From Spinacia oleracea (lineage: Eukaryota; Streptophyta; Magnoliopsida; Caryophyllales; Amaranthaceae): a DNA stretch of 64,000 nt. The position numbers and the translations under genes are program-made. Of the stretch, positions 10,001 through 21,540 are shown in pieces. Location of the stretch: the NCBI RefSeq assembly GCF_020520425.1, contig NC_079492.1, positions 117,029,157-117,093,156 of the forward strand, written 5' to 3'. Within the stretch, counting starts at the first letter, position 1, and every line of letters starts with the position of its first letter. A model generated the notes under the pieces. That model searched no databases. It had not been told where the DNA came from and saw nothing but the letters and a program-made list of their open reading frames with translations.

Positions 10001-11738
10001 TACTGCAGCTAGGGTTTTTGCTTTCTTGTCTGGTGTTCCTGATTTTGGAGCTGGGCAACTCGATACAAGACGGTACGGGGAGCAATATGCTAGTAAAGGA
10101 GAAGATGCTGACCGTGCTTTACTTCCCGAGCAGACCTCATTTTACAAGGAACTGGTAAGTTATGTTCAATTTTAATTATTCCGTAGTTACCTACGACTAG
10201 GTAATATAAGCACTGTCATATATTTCACAGGCTGCTGTCGCTGTTCAAGCAGGTGTTTGTGTGGACTTATTTGCTGTTACAAATGAGTATACTGATTTGG
10301 CATCCCTTAAGTTCCTCAGCATTGAAAGTGGAGGGTCCCTGTTTCTGTATCCAAGTACTGACGATTCTACGCTTCCTCAGGACATGTGAGTAACAAAATA
10401 TTCTCAAAAGCACAATATACTTTTCTTGTTCATAAATTTCACTAGAGTACTAAATTAGATATGTGAGATTACTTTTCTCTAGTCATGTTAGTAACTATTG
10501 CAATTGTACTGTTTCTATTGCGTTGAAGCTTGAAAACTAAGAATATTATGTTCTGATTTTTGAAAATTCTTCTTTAAGCTTAATTGATTTCTTAAACGAC
10601 CTTACAGGTATCGCATGTTAAGTCGACCGTATGCCTTCAATTGTGTTTTACGATTGAGAACGTCTTCTGAATTCAAAATTGGTCGCTCTGTGAGTTGGTG
10701 CTTCCTGTTTTCTTGAGTCATTTGATAACAGTTCTTGTTATTGAGTTGCTAATTTTGTGCCAACAACTCTTTCATGTATATATTTATTTATTTATTTATT
10801 TATTTTGTGTCTTTGCAGTATGGTCACTTTTTCCCTGATCCAGAATATGAAAATGTTCAGCACATAATCTGTTGTGATTCTTATGCAACCTATGCATATG
10901 ACTTCGAATTTGCCAAAGTTGAAGGCTTCTCGAGGTACTTTTTAGTTTGCTATCAACTTTATCTACTATATGGATAGTTAATCTTTGATGACTTTAATTG
11001 GATGCATGTTTGTAAAAGTGAAATCTTTGAAAAGTCCATAAGATTAAGGAAGATTTAACCAATGCAAACTCAAAGTTTCTGTAAACTTACTAGGCTAGAC
11101 ATAACTGTATCATGGAGAGAATTCTGATGGGTAGAGTCACAAGACTCACAACAAAGGATAAGGTGTAACATGTTTGAATCTCTATTCAAAATAAAGAAGG
11201 CGTGCCTGCAAATCTTGGTCAGAGGAAGAGTAAAGCGAGGCTTCTTGGTCAGTAAAGTAAGGATGGAGGCTTCTTTGACAGTTGTTCACTTTGTCGTGAT
11301 TTCTCAGGTTGCATTTTACATTGCCGATTCTAGTATATGAGTAATGACAGAATAAGCGTCTTTGCTTAATGTTCATATGTCCAAGTTGAATCGTCGTTAA
11401 CCAATCTTCCTTCGTGGCTTCAGTTTCATTGTTAATGTGTGACCTTCAGAAAATATTTGTGTCTGCATAATTCATGCGTGAAATTGTCTTTTAAGCTCTG
11501 CTTTGAATGCTTTGACAGACATGCCTCAGAACCTCCTATGCTACAAATTGCTTTCCAGTACTCTGTGGTTGTACCACCTGAGGAGCTTTCAAGTTCAGGA
11601 CTGAGTTCTGCAAGTAGGTATGGTTGTGGCAGCTGTACTTCACAATGTTTTTCTTACTTCTGTTATTTTGTGCTCCAGTTTGTAGCTTGTTTGGATAAAT
11701 TTGTTGTGTTTGAGGTGTCATAACTAATGGTTATTTTC

Positions 11739-11833
<95 letters not shown>

Positions 11834-14540
11834 ACTCCCCTCCCCAGAGATGCATTATGGAAATTTGGCTGACCTTATCGACAACCTTGCACAGTTGCAC
11901 TCATCCGACTCTCTCTCTCTGTCACTCCCCTCCCCAGTTGCACTCATCCAAGCATCCGACTCATATTTTACAGATGATAACCCAGAGATTTGACTATTTG
12001 AGTCAGATGCTTGAAATTCTCTCTGTATTTGGCCTTTCTGAAGCAGTTATTGACAGTATTGGACTTGAAATTCTCTGACAATTGTCCTAAAACCATCCTA
12101 AGTGCAAGATCTGCTTAAGACATGCTCTTCCAGTGCAGCATTTATGAGAACACTTTTAGCAGTACTAGTTTCATCACTATGGTCTATGAGCTACTCCTGT
12201 CCATTTTTCTGTCAACTGTAGCTAGTTCTTGTCAAATTGTCGTTTTGCTTAATTTATTCTGAAAAAGAATTAGTATAATCCCCTCTCTCCTCTCTCCTCT
12301 TTCTTCACCCATTAGCAAATAGCAACCCTCTCCCCCGTCCCCCCCTTCCGGCCTGCCCAATCCCCTCCCCGATGACACCACTGGCGAGCATACTCCGAGT
12401 GGGCTCATCAGCTATTGTTTCTTTAACAACTTTTTAATAGCCTCCTTTGCTCATAAGGGGTTGGAAGCAAAATCTTTTGCTGGTGAATATATCTTTTATG
12501 TTTGTATTATGGCCATGCACTTGCTTAGTCATCTAAACATTCCCCTTTTCCTCATAATGTGATATGCATATGCAGGCCCAAATTTTCAATCAAACGGCGG
12601 TTAAGAATTAGAACTTTGCAGTATGGAGCTGCTCGTAACATTAATGAGCTTTATGATAGTGTTGACTCTGAGGTGGTTCTTTCCATTCTGGTTCACAAGG
12701 TAGATTTTACTGCGTATTTTTATGTTGTACATTTTTATGCAGATCTGCCGGCCCAAATCCCCCCCCCCCTTGTTTTACTGCGTACTTAAACGTTTCCCTT
12801 TTCCTCATAATGTGGATATGCATTTGAATGCCCAAAATTTGCTCCTCGTTTTTACTACGTATTTTCATGTTGTCATTTTTGTGCAAATCGTGTTCCAGTA
12901 ATTGTTATAACCTGATACATGGTAGGTCATTCAAGCTTCTCTGGAGCATGGTGTTCGAGAGGGTAGGATACTGCTACATGATTGGCTAGTTATTCTGACA
13001 GCGCAGTACAATGATGCCCTTAAACTCGTCCAGTATGGGATTGGGACCTCTAGTTCTGTTCAACAGATTGATGTTTCCTTCGCACAATGCCCTCAGTTGC
13101 AGCCTTTGCCTCGCTTGATCTTTGCTTTGCTTAGAAGTCCTCTTCTTCGTCTGCATGAGGAGGGGGTTCATCCTGATTACCGGATATCCTTGCAATGTCT
13201 CTTCAGGTATGACTCTTGTGACAATCTGATGCTTTGAATAAATAAATTATCTGCCACCAAATTATTGGGATGTTCTCAATTTAATTTGGATGTTTGGAAC
13301 TTCTGTGATCTTGAGATTCCTTACATAATTTCATGATAAGATTAACACCATCTACAAGGATGTCTGGTTCTTATATGATGACAAGGGGCAGAAGAAAAAG
13401 AGTTAAATGACTGGATTGCTGGTACTAGTCCATTGTAATCAAAACTTGAATATTTATTCAGAAGCGCATAATTTAATGAAAATCTAAGCAATGGTTATAT
13501 GCTTCATGCCATCAATCAAACCATAAATGAGCTCACCAAATTCAACTTATGGGTGGGTGCTTTCTTTCCTTCTATGCCCCCATCCTAGACAAGATGAGGA
13601 TAAAAGAAGGCAGCAAGCAATTGGCGTTCACCTCTTGCTTCAATCAAGTAATTTGAATACTTGTGGACAGTCGTACACCACCAACTAAATACGCAATAGA
13701 TTAGTTGAAAGACTGAAATAAGTAGTTCATAATATTTTTCTGGTAGTATTTTAGTCAAGTATACATGCATTACTTTAGACATATCAAGTGCAAGTGAAAC
13801 TGTTATGCTGTGTAGAGTCTAAGATGGGTATATGCTCTTGTAATTATCAAGTATACAGAGGTATCAGCCTACAGAACAGATCCTGTTCAAGTAAGGTCGT
13901 AATCATCAAGTATATGGATAAGCATATCCACACAATTTCCTTTTTCTGTTCAATGGAACTTATTAATATCTCTGCCTCTGCCTTTTCTGTATCTACTAAT
14001 GCAGTGCGTTGGAACCGAGTTCTCTTCATCGTGCTGTGTATCCGGTGTTGACATCATATACAACTCCAGATAAACAGGCATATCCACGCCATTCTCTAAG
14101 CCGTGCTGCGTTAATAACCAGTGGCAGTCCAATATTTCTCCTGGATGCATTCACGACTCTGATTGTGTTTTATTCCTCAACTGCCGATCCTGGATTGCCT
14201 TTCCCACCACCTCATGACTGTAAGCATTTTCTTATAAGTTTATCTCCTCTTGAATGGTAAATGGCCTTCTCATATTTCTGCAAATGCGATGAGAAATTCT
14301 TAGCGCTAGCTTTTATTTGTTTTCTCAGGCTTACTAAGGACAACTATAAACAAATTGAAACAAGAGAGAAGTATCACACCGAAACTGTCATTCATAAGGG
14401 GAGGGAAGGATGATGCTACAGCTTTTGAGAATTATCTTATTGAAGAACAAGATGTTGAGGGGACTGGTTTCACTAGCGCAATGGGATTTGTTTCCTTTTT
14501 GGAGGATATAAATCGCAGTGTGTTGGAGTATATGAAGTAG
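7006..14540 (+). CDS. SEC23: SEC23-type COPII coat protein (14 exons)
   Basis: Sec23 is the GTPase-activating inner-coat subunit that works with Sar1 and Sec24 on vesicles leaving the ER. Exons read from splice sites: 7006-7333, 8213-8278, 9205-9258, 9332-9504, 9655-9841, 10009-10154, 10231-10385, 10608-10689, 10819-10934, 11519-11617, 12576-12699, 12926-13206, 14005-14219, 14329-14540. The sum is 2238 nt, 745 residues, open throughout. A zinc finger (C53, C56, C73, C76 in CENCWAYFNSYCELDQW...CSLC) leads into the trunk (PVYVAAVDLS, LYDVQGPVPVVKNVFIP), beta-sandwich, helical and gelsolin-like parts. The N-terminus (FPMDPDEQESSGLPWG) and C-terminus resemble the divergent plant paralogue At4g01810 (called AtSEC23A in some work, from memory) rather than canonical Sec23. 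The ATG at 7006 is chosen because conserved sequence follows at once. Intron 10 holds a long CT repeat. Confidence 0.92.
11738..11937. repeat. (CT)n microsatellite with duplicated 3' flank in SEC23 intron 10
   Basis: About 90 bp of uninterrupted CT (roughly 11740-11830) is followed by GTCACTCCCCTCCCCAG. That flank is repeated at about 11921-11937 after a second short CT run. Each copy ends in a polypyrimidine-CAG that resembles a splice acceptor, but the conserved coding sequence resumes only at 12576. Confidence 0.85.
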
Positions 14541-15561
14541 ATCAGATATGAAAAATAGGCGTGCCACACTGTTTATTTATACTTGCAGAGAATAGCACAT
14601 TTCTACCCTCAAGTCTGGAAAAACGGACTTCAAAGAGGGGAACACTGATACGATAAAAGTCAGTTAAGTTTGAAGCTTACTGTCCAAGTTCCATGGAACT
14701 GTTTTTATGTAGAGCTCAGTGCCTTAGCTGAAAGTTTTTTTTTTTATAAAAGATGAATGCCGCAGTTGAAAGTTCTTTTAGAGCATGAAGAAGAGTCATA
14801 GTCATTTTGTAAGGCGCCTCAACAGCTAGATCAATGAGAACAATTCGATAAATTTTGATTTTGATTCGGATAAATATGTACATTATTGTTTGTATTAGTT
14901 CCATTTCCTAGTCTTGATTGCCCAGTTTCTTGCAGGGCATCTACATACCCATCTGCTCTTTGAATACGAGACCATAAGTTGCGGAAGGGGGATCTCTAAC
15001 CACCGCATCTTTAAAGTTTAAAGTAAAGCAAAGCAAATGCCTTTTCATTCTATAATGCTCATTAGGTGAGGTTCAACTATGTAATTCACGTGAAATATAG
15101 GAAATCAATTTTAAAAAGAAAAGAACCCCCAAACTTAACTTTCAACACCTAAAAAAATATACTTGCGAGTTATTATTATAGAATATCCAAATTAATTCTA
15201 GATGAGTGAAACAAAATGAATTAGCCAAGATGCCATACGTTTGAAGATTGAAGAAGCAAGTGGTTTAGATATTGACAAGAAGAAGACTAAAAAAGAGAGA
15301 ATTTGATCCCATAAACATCTCTTTTGAAAACTTGCACCAAAGTTACATTTTTAGTGGATTACTTTGAAATACTTGGAACCCATCTTTCCTCTATTTTCCA
15401 CACTCTATAGTTGGAAAAACAAGCCAGCATAGATTCCCTCTCAATCATAAACCTCTCAAAGTCGTGCTTTTTGATTTGTTTATACAAATTTGTTAGCCTA
15501 TAATAACATCCTGAAGCACCCTGATCGAAGCAGTAAACTACTTGTGTTGTCAGTTAGTTAT
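14541..15561. other. Intergenic: SEC23 3' region and next promoter
   Basis: Contains the 3' untranslated region of SEC23 and the upstream region of the 15562 gene. AT-rich. No gene or recognisable repeat seen. Confidence 0.5.
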
Positions 15562-16185
15562 ATGGATAACAGCGACCAGACGAGTTGCTGTGAAAAACTC
15601 TTTATTGCTATTCGAAAACCATCTCCTTTCATCCGAACCATGCGTTTCACCTCCCCCACTACCACTATGAGTGATCGCTGTGTTAGAGTCTCTAGAGCTG
15701 GTACTATTGCCATTGAAACTCCTTCGAATGTTTCTTTGACAACTACTACTACTACTAATCTTAAAGATCGTTGTCCTCGAATCTCCAAACAAACTGTAGC
15801 ACCAGCAGCAACAGATAGCAGGAAACAACCTGAAAATAAGGTTGCAGTTATTCATGTTTCCCAGCCAACCATCAATCTTGCCAAGCCTAAGGCAACTACT
15901 ATTCTTCCAATACACGGTCATGAAAATAGAATTCCAGCTATTCCTCATGGAAATGGGGTAAAGTCATATATAGCAGAGAGTATTAATGGTATGTCTTCTG
16001 AATATATTGAACGTGCAGGGAGAAAGATCAGAAGCCCCACCAATGTGGGTGTTCGAAAGCCAAGCATTGCACCAGATAGTTTTAATGATAGGGTTACTGA
16101 CTTCATAAGTCGCACCAAGTACAAGTTCCATTCTTCACCTTCCTACATTGAGGTGTCTGAGGGTAAAGAGAATAGACTCAAGTAG
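15562..16185 (+). CDS. Unrecognised 207-residue protein
   Basis: A single-exon frame of 207 codons starting at the ATG at 15562 (MDNSDQTSCCEKLF). The frame is open upstream to about 15490 but has no ATG there. I do not recognise a named domain. The protein is basic and rich in Ser/Thr/Pro with a run of threonines in the middle, so probably largely disordered. The C-terminal part contains two related segments, SSEYIERAGRKIRSPTNVG and VTDFISRTKYKFHSSPSYIE, each preceded by ESIN or DSFN. This looks like a duplicated short amphipathic motif as seen in small uncharacterised dicot proteins. Clean codon structure, a stop at 16183 and AT-rich flanks support a real gene. Function unknown. Confidence 0.65.
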   Translation: MDNSDQTSCCEKLFIAIRKPSPFIRTMRFTSPTTTMSDRCVRVSRAGTIAIETPSNVSLTTTTTTNLKDRCPRISKQTVAPAATDSRKQPENKVAVIHVSQPTINLAKPKATTILPIHGHENRIPAIPHGNGVKSYIAESINGMSSEYIERAGRKIRSPTNVGVRKPSIAPDSFNDRVTDFISRTKYKFHSSPSYIEVSEGKENRLK

Positions 16186-17071
16186 CTTCTGCCAGCTTTA
16201 TTTACTGAATTATGTATGCTCTGTTCTGTGGTGTTGTGTATTTCTGAATTTGTGCTGTGATTCTAGTTGGGAATATTTATCGCGATATTGATTATTGAAG
16301 CTAAATATAGAAGAAGTGGGCATATGTGGAAGATTATATGGATATGCTCAACATTATCTTCATAACTCATATCTTGGAGCTGTCATCTGATGGGGAGGAT
16401 CTATGCTTGAGATGACAGCAGATAATGAAATAATTCATGTTTCTTTTTTCTGTTCTTTTTTATAGTTTTCATGTGTTACAAAGTATTTGCTACTTATGAC
16501 TGTAAAATTTCAAGTATATACCATTCAATTCTATACGACTATACCCCAGTTGAATTATTATCCAGTTTCTTGAAAGAAAAATGTCATCTGCATCTCTATA
16601 GTTGCTCTCTTTCCTGTTATTACAGTTGAGGAGCACCTAAATAAAGTTGTAAAGCCAGCTGATAGATGCATCTCAGCAGCTTTCACTCTGCTCACCCTGA
16701 TACTTCGCATTTTTCAGCTACAGACCATAATTACACTCAGTGTTGTTGAGAATCATCCTTTCCAATTATCATCACTGGCCAGCTCCTGATGGCTGTATTA
16801 ATTTTAACATCTGTACACAACATGGGTGCTTGACTACCTGTAGATCTCACTCATTCAACAATGAAAATTGAATTTCAGCAATAACTTCCCCTTGAAAAAC
16901 CATGCACTTTATATGTTCCCATTAGCCTAGTATCCGTAGTTATACAGGAAGAAACATTGAGCCATTACATGCAAGTCATCTCCACCTATATGCCCACCTT
17001 GTTTATGTTACACCATGTGTTAGCCTGAAGGTCAGCTAGATATAAAGTGCTATAGGTAACAGATTTTACAC
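16186..17071. other. Intergenic between convergent genes
   Basis: 3' flanks of the 15562 gene (+) and of the histone-fold gene (-), which are convergent. No repeat or gene recognised. Confidence 0.5.
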
Positions 17072-19599
17072 TTAGCTATCAGGAGAATCATCATCATCAT
17101 CATTATCATCATTGTTTTCACTTTCTTCTTCCTCCTCATCTTCTTCATCTTCATTCTCTTCCTCCTTGCCATTTTCCGTAGCTGTATCTTCCTCTTCGCC
17201 ATTTTCCGTGGCTGTCTCTTCCTCTTCGCCATTTTCCGTGGCTGTCTCTTCCTCTTCGCCATTTTCTGTACCTGTATCTTCCTCTTCGCCATTTTCCGTG
17301 GCTGTCTCTTCATCTTTGCCATTTTCTGTAGCTGTATCTTCCTCTTCGCCATTTTCTGTCGCTGTCTCTTCATCTTTGCCATTTTCTGTAGCTGTATCTT
17401 CCTCTTCGCCATTTTCCGTGGCTGTCACTTCAGCTTTGACATTTTTTGTAGCTGTCTCTTCATCTGTTTTCCTCTTCTTGCTTGCTTCTTTTGCCTTTGC
17501 TGACCCTGCTCTCTTTCCAGCAGCCTTTTTCTTAAATTCTGAAATTAAGTTGGTTAGTATATCCACATTATGCATGTTATTATATATCTAAATGCTAATA
17601 GACCCTTCTATATGACTATATCCTGTGTCCCGCATAAAAGCAGATAGAGATACAGAGTAACAATCTATAGCTTGGGACAAGAGGGGTAAATGTCGCCCTC
17701 ACACTGTTAACAATTTAATCTAAGATACAGTTAATCCAGGGCTGTTACAGATCTTCATTCATATTGTTCATTCAGATCTTAGGGGCCGTTTGGTTCATTA
17801 AATTGGAATGGATTGGTACGGAACCTCATACCATAGGGGTATGGGTTCACATTCCCACACCAGTTTGAAGTTGTTTGGTTTACTCTTGGAATGGATTATA
17901 TATCCCATTCATAATGTTTGGTTTACTTTGGAGTGGAATACTAAACATCCAAATTGAATCAGTTGAAGCTCATAAAAGCGCAAAGCTCGTCATACATAGG
18001 TATCAAGTAATTCAATAATAACCTAAGATAAACACTTGAGGAGCCTCAAAGCACAGAACAGCAACAGCAAAAGTACTTAATTTTAAGCACTATTCGACTC
18101 CTAAATTTCATTTCCAGAGAGATTCTGAAAAGTCTTCACAGGACCAGGACATACATGTCAGTGAATCCAGTGATAACTCTGACAAGGTCTACACATGCGG
18201 AAAACACAAGAGAATAGAGTAACACTTTAGAGCTTATCATAAATTTGACTGCTTATCATTATAGTTCTAGTTTATTTTGTCCGCCTGCAAAGATAATAAA
18301 GCATATTGGTATTTATTCCCATAATTCATATTATCTGTTAAATAACTGTCTCATACATGGACAAGCTACTTATTTTTGCCAATCTGCATCAACACTTTAG
18401 AGATTCCTTGAAAACCCGTATTTGAAGTGCAGAGCAAAGATGGAAATCATTCCAAAGTAAAAGGCATATTCAAACATGAGAAATACTCAATTGAAAAGGG
18501 GAAAAATGCATCCGAAAGCAGTAACCTGAAAGAAAAAAAAGCCACTAACCATCAAGGGCAGCCCTGAGTGGTTCAACAAACTCGGAAAACTCTACTTCCT
18601 CTAGTGCATTCAACACATCTTCAGCATTTATGATTTGTCTATTTGAGTCATTGCATATGTCATGCGCCCTACACAAATTCATATCAAATTATCTATCAGC
18701 AAAGTTATCAAATTCTTAGTCCAAGGGACATATACAGGGAAGTGTTTCAACAAGGACTGCTCTCCAATTCTCTCTAAGGACGGGTTTACAATCACAATTA
18801 CATTGACGAATCCATGAGGCATGAGCTATGTACTCAAAACCCAGGGCTTACTTCTGACTAAGATAGTATATGTACTCCGTATCAAAATTACAAGAAAATA
18901 ATGCTAATGGAAAAGAAAAAAAGACCCATTCACAAGTTTTGTAAGTGACTCTTTGGATTACAATTCCCACAAGGATTTGACAACTTACACTTGATTTAAT
19001 AAGTAATAACAACCCAAAAAAACCACAAACGTCCAGACGACCCGACAACTAATCTACATGATTACTAAATGTAACCAAAACTAGGTGAAGCTACACCACA
19101 AAAAATCTAGGTCAATTTCATAAAATTTTTGAATTGTTTTGCATATAAAATTATTAAGCAGGATAAAAGTGCAAGTAATTCGATAACATATTATTACATA
19201 ATCAAAAAGTAATTAAACAATGCATCTCCCTGAAAGCAGAAATGGAGCTAATAAGTGAAGCAATTTCCAATTTTTTTTTTTCCAGAAAATTCAAAACCCT
19301 AACATTTCAACCAGCAATACCAATAGCGAGTAATTAAACAATTAAAGCGATGAAAATGAAGGAAATCTGGTATTATAATTAATTAAAGAGAAAAAGAGAG
19401 AGAGGGAATACGTGGCGGAGAGATAGTGGATGAAGATGCGAGCGCTTTCGGAGAAGGCAATGAGAGCTTCCTTGTGAAGGGTGACATCACCGCCGTCGGT
19501 GGAAATCTGAGAAAGCTTCTCTTTGACGACTCGCCGGACGATCGTCTTTGGCAACTCCTCTGCCTCCGTCGCCACCGCCGTCGCTTTTTCCTTCCCCAT
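17072..19599 (-). CDS. DPB4: Histone-fold protein, DNA polymerase epsilon subunit DPB4/POLE3 (NF-YB11 type)
   Basis: Three exons on the reverse strand: 19599-19412, 18668-18550, 17538-17072. They give 774 nt, 257 residues. Residues about 14-102 are an H2B/NF-YB-like histone fold (LPKTIVRRVVKEKL, HKEALIAFSESARIFIHYLS, DSNRQIINAEDVLNALEEVE, FSEFVEPLRAAL). This is the signature of POLE3/DPB4, which pairs with a DPB3/NF-YC-like partner in DNA polymerase epsilon and chromatin-remodelling complexes. A Lys-rich linker (AAGKRAGSAKAKEASKKRK) looks like a nuclear signal. Residues 131-230 are ten decapeptides of the type TATENGEEED, and the last 27 residues are Asp/Glu-rich. Acidic tails are usual in this family, but a regular repeat is unusual. 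The start is the ATG at 19597-19599. The closest Arabidopsis match from memory is At2g27470. Intron 2 is about 1 kb. Confidence 0.9.
17150..17460. repeat. 30-bp coding minisatellite in the DPB4 tail
   Basis: Ten units of 30 bp in exon 3, with core GCCATTTTC on the + strand, encode TATENG plus EEED, KDEE or EEEE. Unit endings alternate (EEED/KDEE) over part of the array, suggesting amplification as 60-bp pairs. All length changes stay in frame. Confidence 0.9.
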
Positions 19600-21052
19600 T
19601 CCTTTTTTTCTTCCTCTAACTCCCTTTTTTCCACAAGTGAGTAACCATCGTGGTAAGCTATGTAGAAAAAAAAAACTATATTCCAATCTCATAAAAACAT
19701 ATCAGATCAAAAAAGATATTTAGAAGTTCAAAAATGGTACTCAAAAGTTCAAAAATGGTGTTCATTTATCAAATATGGTACTAAAAAATGTTCAAAATAA
19801 TAGTGAAATTACCGCCTAACCCTCGGATATGTGTTTGGAAACACATCTCTGAGATGGGCCTCTCCGCCCTCAAAAAATCTATAAGTACAAAGAATAAATA
19901 ATCGAAAACTTTTTTTTAGTTAGGTAAAGAGAAACAACCGTCATGAACACACATCTTTCACTGATCAATTCAATCTACATTTAAAAGTTATGATTTGCAA
20001 GAAACGGGGGCACCGATTCTTAAATGGACTTGGTTCACACTAATTTATTGTGGACCATGCCTTAAAATAAAGTCAAAACTTGGTTCTTAATTTATTTTGG
20101 CATTTTGTTAGGATTACTATAAAAAAAAATATCAAATTAGTGTCGTTGATACATGTTGTGCTTGAATAATGTGATTTTAAGTCACAATTCGCTTTTAAAA
20201 ATATAGGGTTATTGTGCTTGAAAAAATGGTTACTATGTCTAAAATTTTTGGTGTTTAATTTATTATAGTTACTATATGAACAATAAAGGTCACTATGAGT
20301 ATAAAAATGGTTTTAGAGAAAACTATTGATTTTGGGTCTACACTAATATTATTGTGAACCAGATCCACGCAAGAATAATCCGGGGGAACGGGAGTATGAT
20401 TTGATCCAACAACCTTAAAAATAAGAAACCACAACACATCTATCATAAGTTAATATTTGTTTGATATGATAAGAGGTATTTTTTTTGTAAAGAAAGAAGT
20501 GGTTTGTTTTCTTGTAATATGACAATTGACAAAGAGTTGATTGATCAATATGTAAGATTCGTGAGATTTTCATAAAACGCTCTTTTTTTTAGAACACTTT
20601 AATGCAAGGACATAACTTCCTTGAGATAGTTGTATAAAAGAAAAACAAATACTTGTACTACTCAGAAATAGTTGTAGTCTAAGAACTGAATTTTCTCAGA
20701 AATTGTCAGACCAGAGTTTATGCAAATGCAGTAAAATTCCAAGCTTGAGAGAGAGAGAGAATGTAGAGAAAATATAGATGGAGACTGCAAATGTTTGTAT
20801 ATATTTCAACCATAATGTTTCTTACATTTTCTTTACCTTATATACTACACTATAAGACAGAAAACACTAAGTAATAATGAAATAATAAAGACAAAAAAAA
20901 TATTGTTCATAATTCTAATGATGAGTGGTTTCATGTTCTAGAATAATCTTCCTTTGATAGCTGACATTGTAACTTGGCCAAAAAGTAGAATTTCACATTT
21001 CTCTTTTATTTCCTCATCAAACTGAGTTAACCCCATGATTGGGGTCTAACTA
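19600..21052. other. Intergenic upstream of DPB4
   Basis: DPB4 promoter side, then AT-rich DNA. Around 19725-19800 there are short repeats of TCAAAAATGGTACT type, and a GA run at about 20749. No gene seen. Confidence 0.5.
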
Positions 21053-21250
21053 AGGATGGCTACGGCTCGGATTTATATCGGGTGGAGCTTCATCCGCATC
21101 CATCCGTTTATCAATCCGCTCCACCCGCATCCATCCGTGCGTTTTAACATATCACCCGCATCCACTCATCTGTCATCCGCGGATGAAACGGGTGGATCGA
21201 GTGAATAACGGATGAATATCTTATTTTTTATAAAATTACATTAACTCTAA
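21053..21250. mobile_element. Probable hAT-type MITE remnant
   Basis: Begins TAAGGATGGCTACGG, close to the TAGGGATGGCA terminus of the intact element at 47196. It is followed by CATCCGCATCCATCCG repeats and their complements. The matching right end is not seen, so it is probably truncated by the retrotransposon that follows. Confidence 0.45.
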
Positions 21251-21377
21251 TATGTAGTATTTTTCATCAATAATTTTTTTTAATAAAAAAATAACAACAA
21301 ATGCTTTTAAAAAAATAATTTTCCACAAGAATAAAATAATTTTCTTAAATTTAGGACAAATTGTTTTTTACCACCAT

Positions 21378-21540
21378 TCATGCTTCAATCAAGACATTAC
21401 AAGAGCTAATGGTCCAGGTGCAGACGGATCAGGCTCAATTCTTCAATGATATGACTGAGCGCCTAGCTGATATGATCCAGGAGGAGGTGGTCCATACTGA
21501 AGAAGTTGCTGAAGCCAGTCCTGACTCCCCTCAAGCCTGA
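21378..21540 (+). pseudogene. C-terminal remnant of a SIRE-type third ORF
   Basis: Open frame ending at the TGA at 21538-21540, with SIKTLQELMVQVQTDQAQFF and a tail EEVAEASPDSPQA. Position before the polypurine tract and sequence resemble the end of the third ORF of the young element (VKTLQTTLHHYSEQ ... GSGSPSQA). The two elements are therefore relatives with the same kind of 3' ORF. The N-terminal remainder is lost. Confidence 0.7.

Noticed and set aside
15490-15561. Longer N-terminus for the 207-residue protein
   Set aside because: The upstream in-frame codon is TTG. The first ATG is at 15562.
17112-17591. 159-codon + strand serine/phenylalanine-rich frame
   Set aside because: Antisense shadow of the 30-bp minisatellite in the DPB4 tail.
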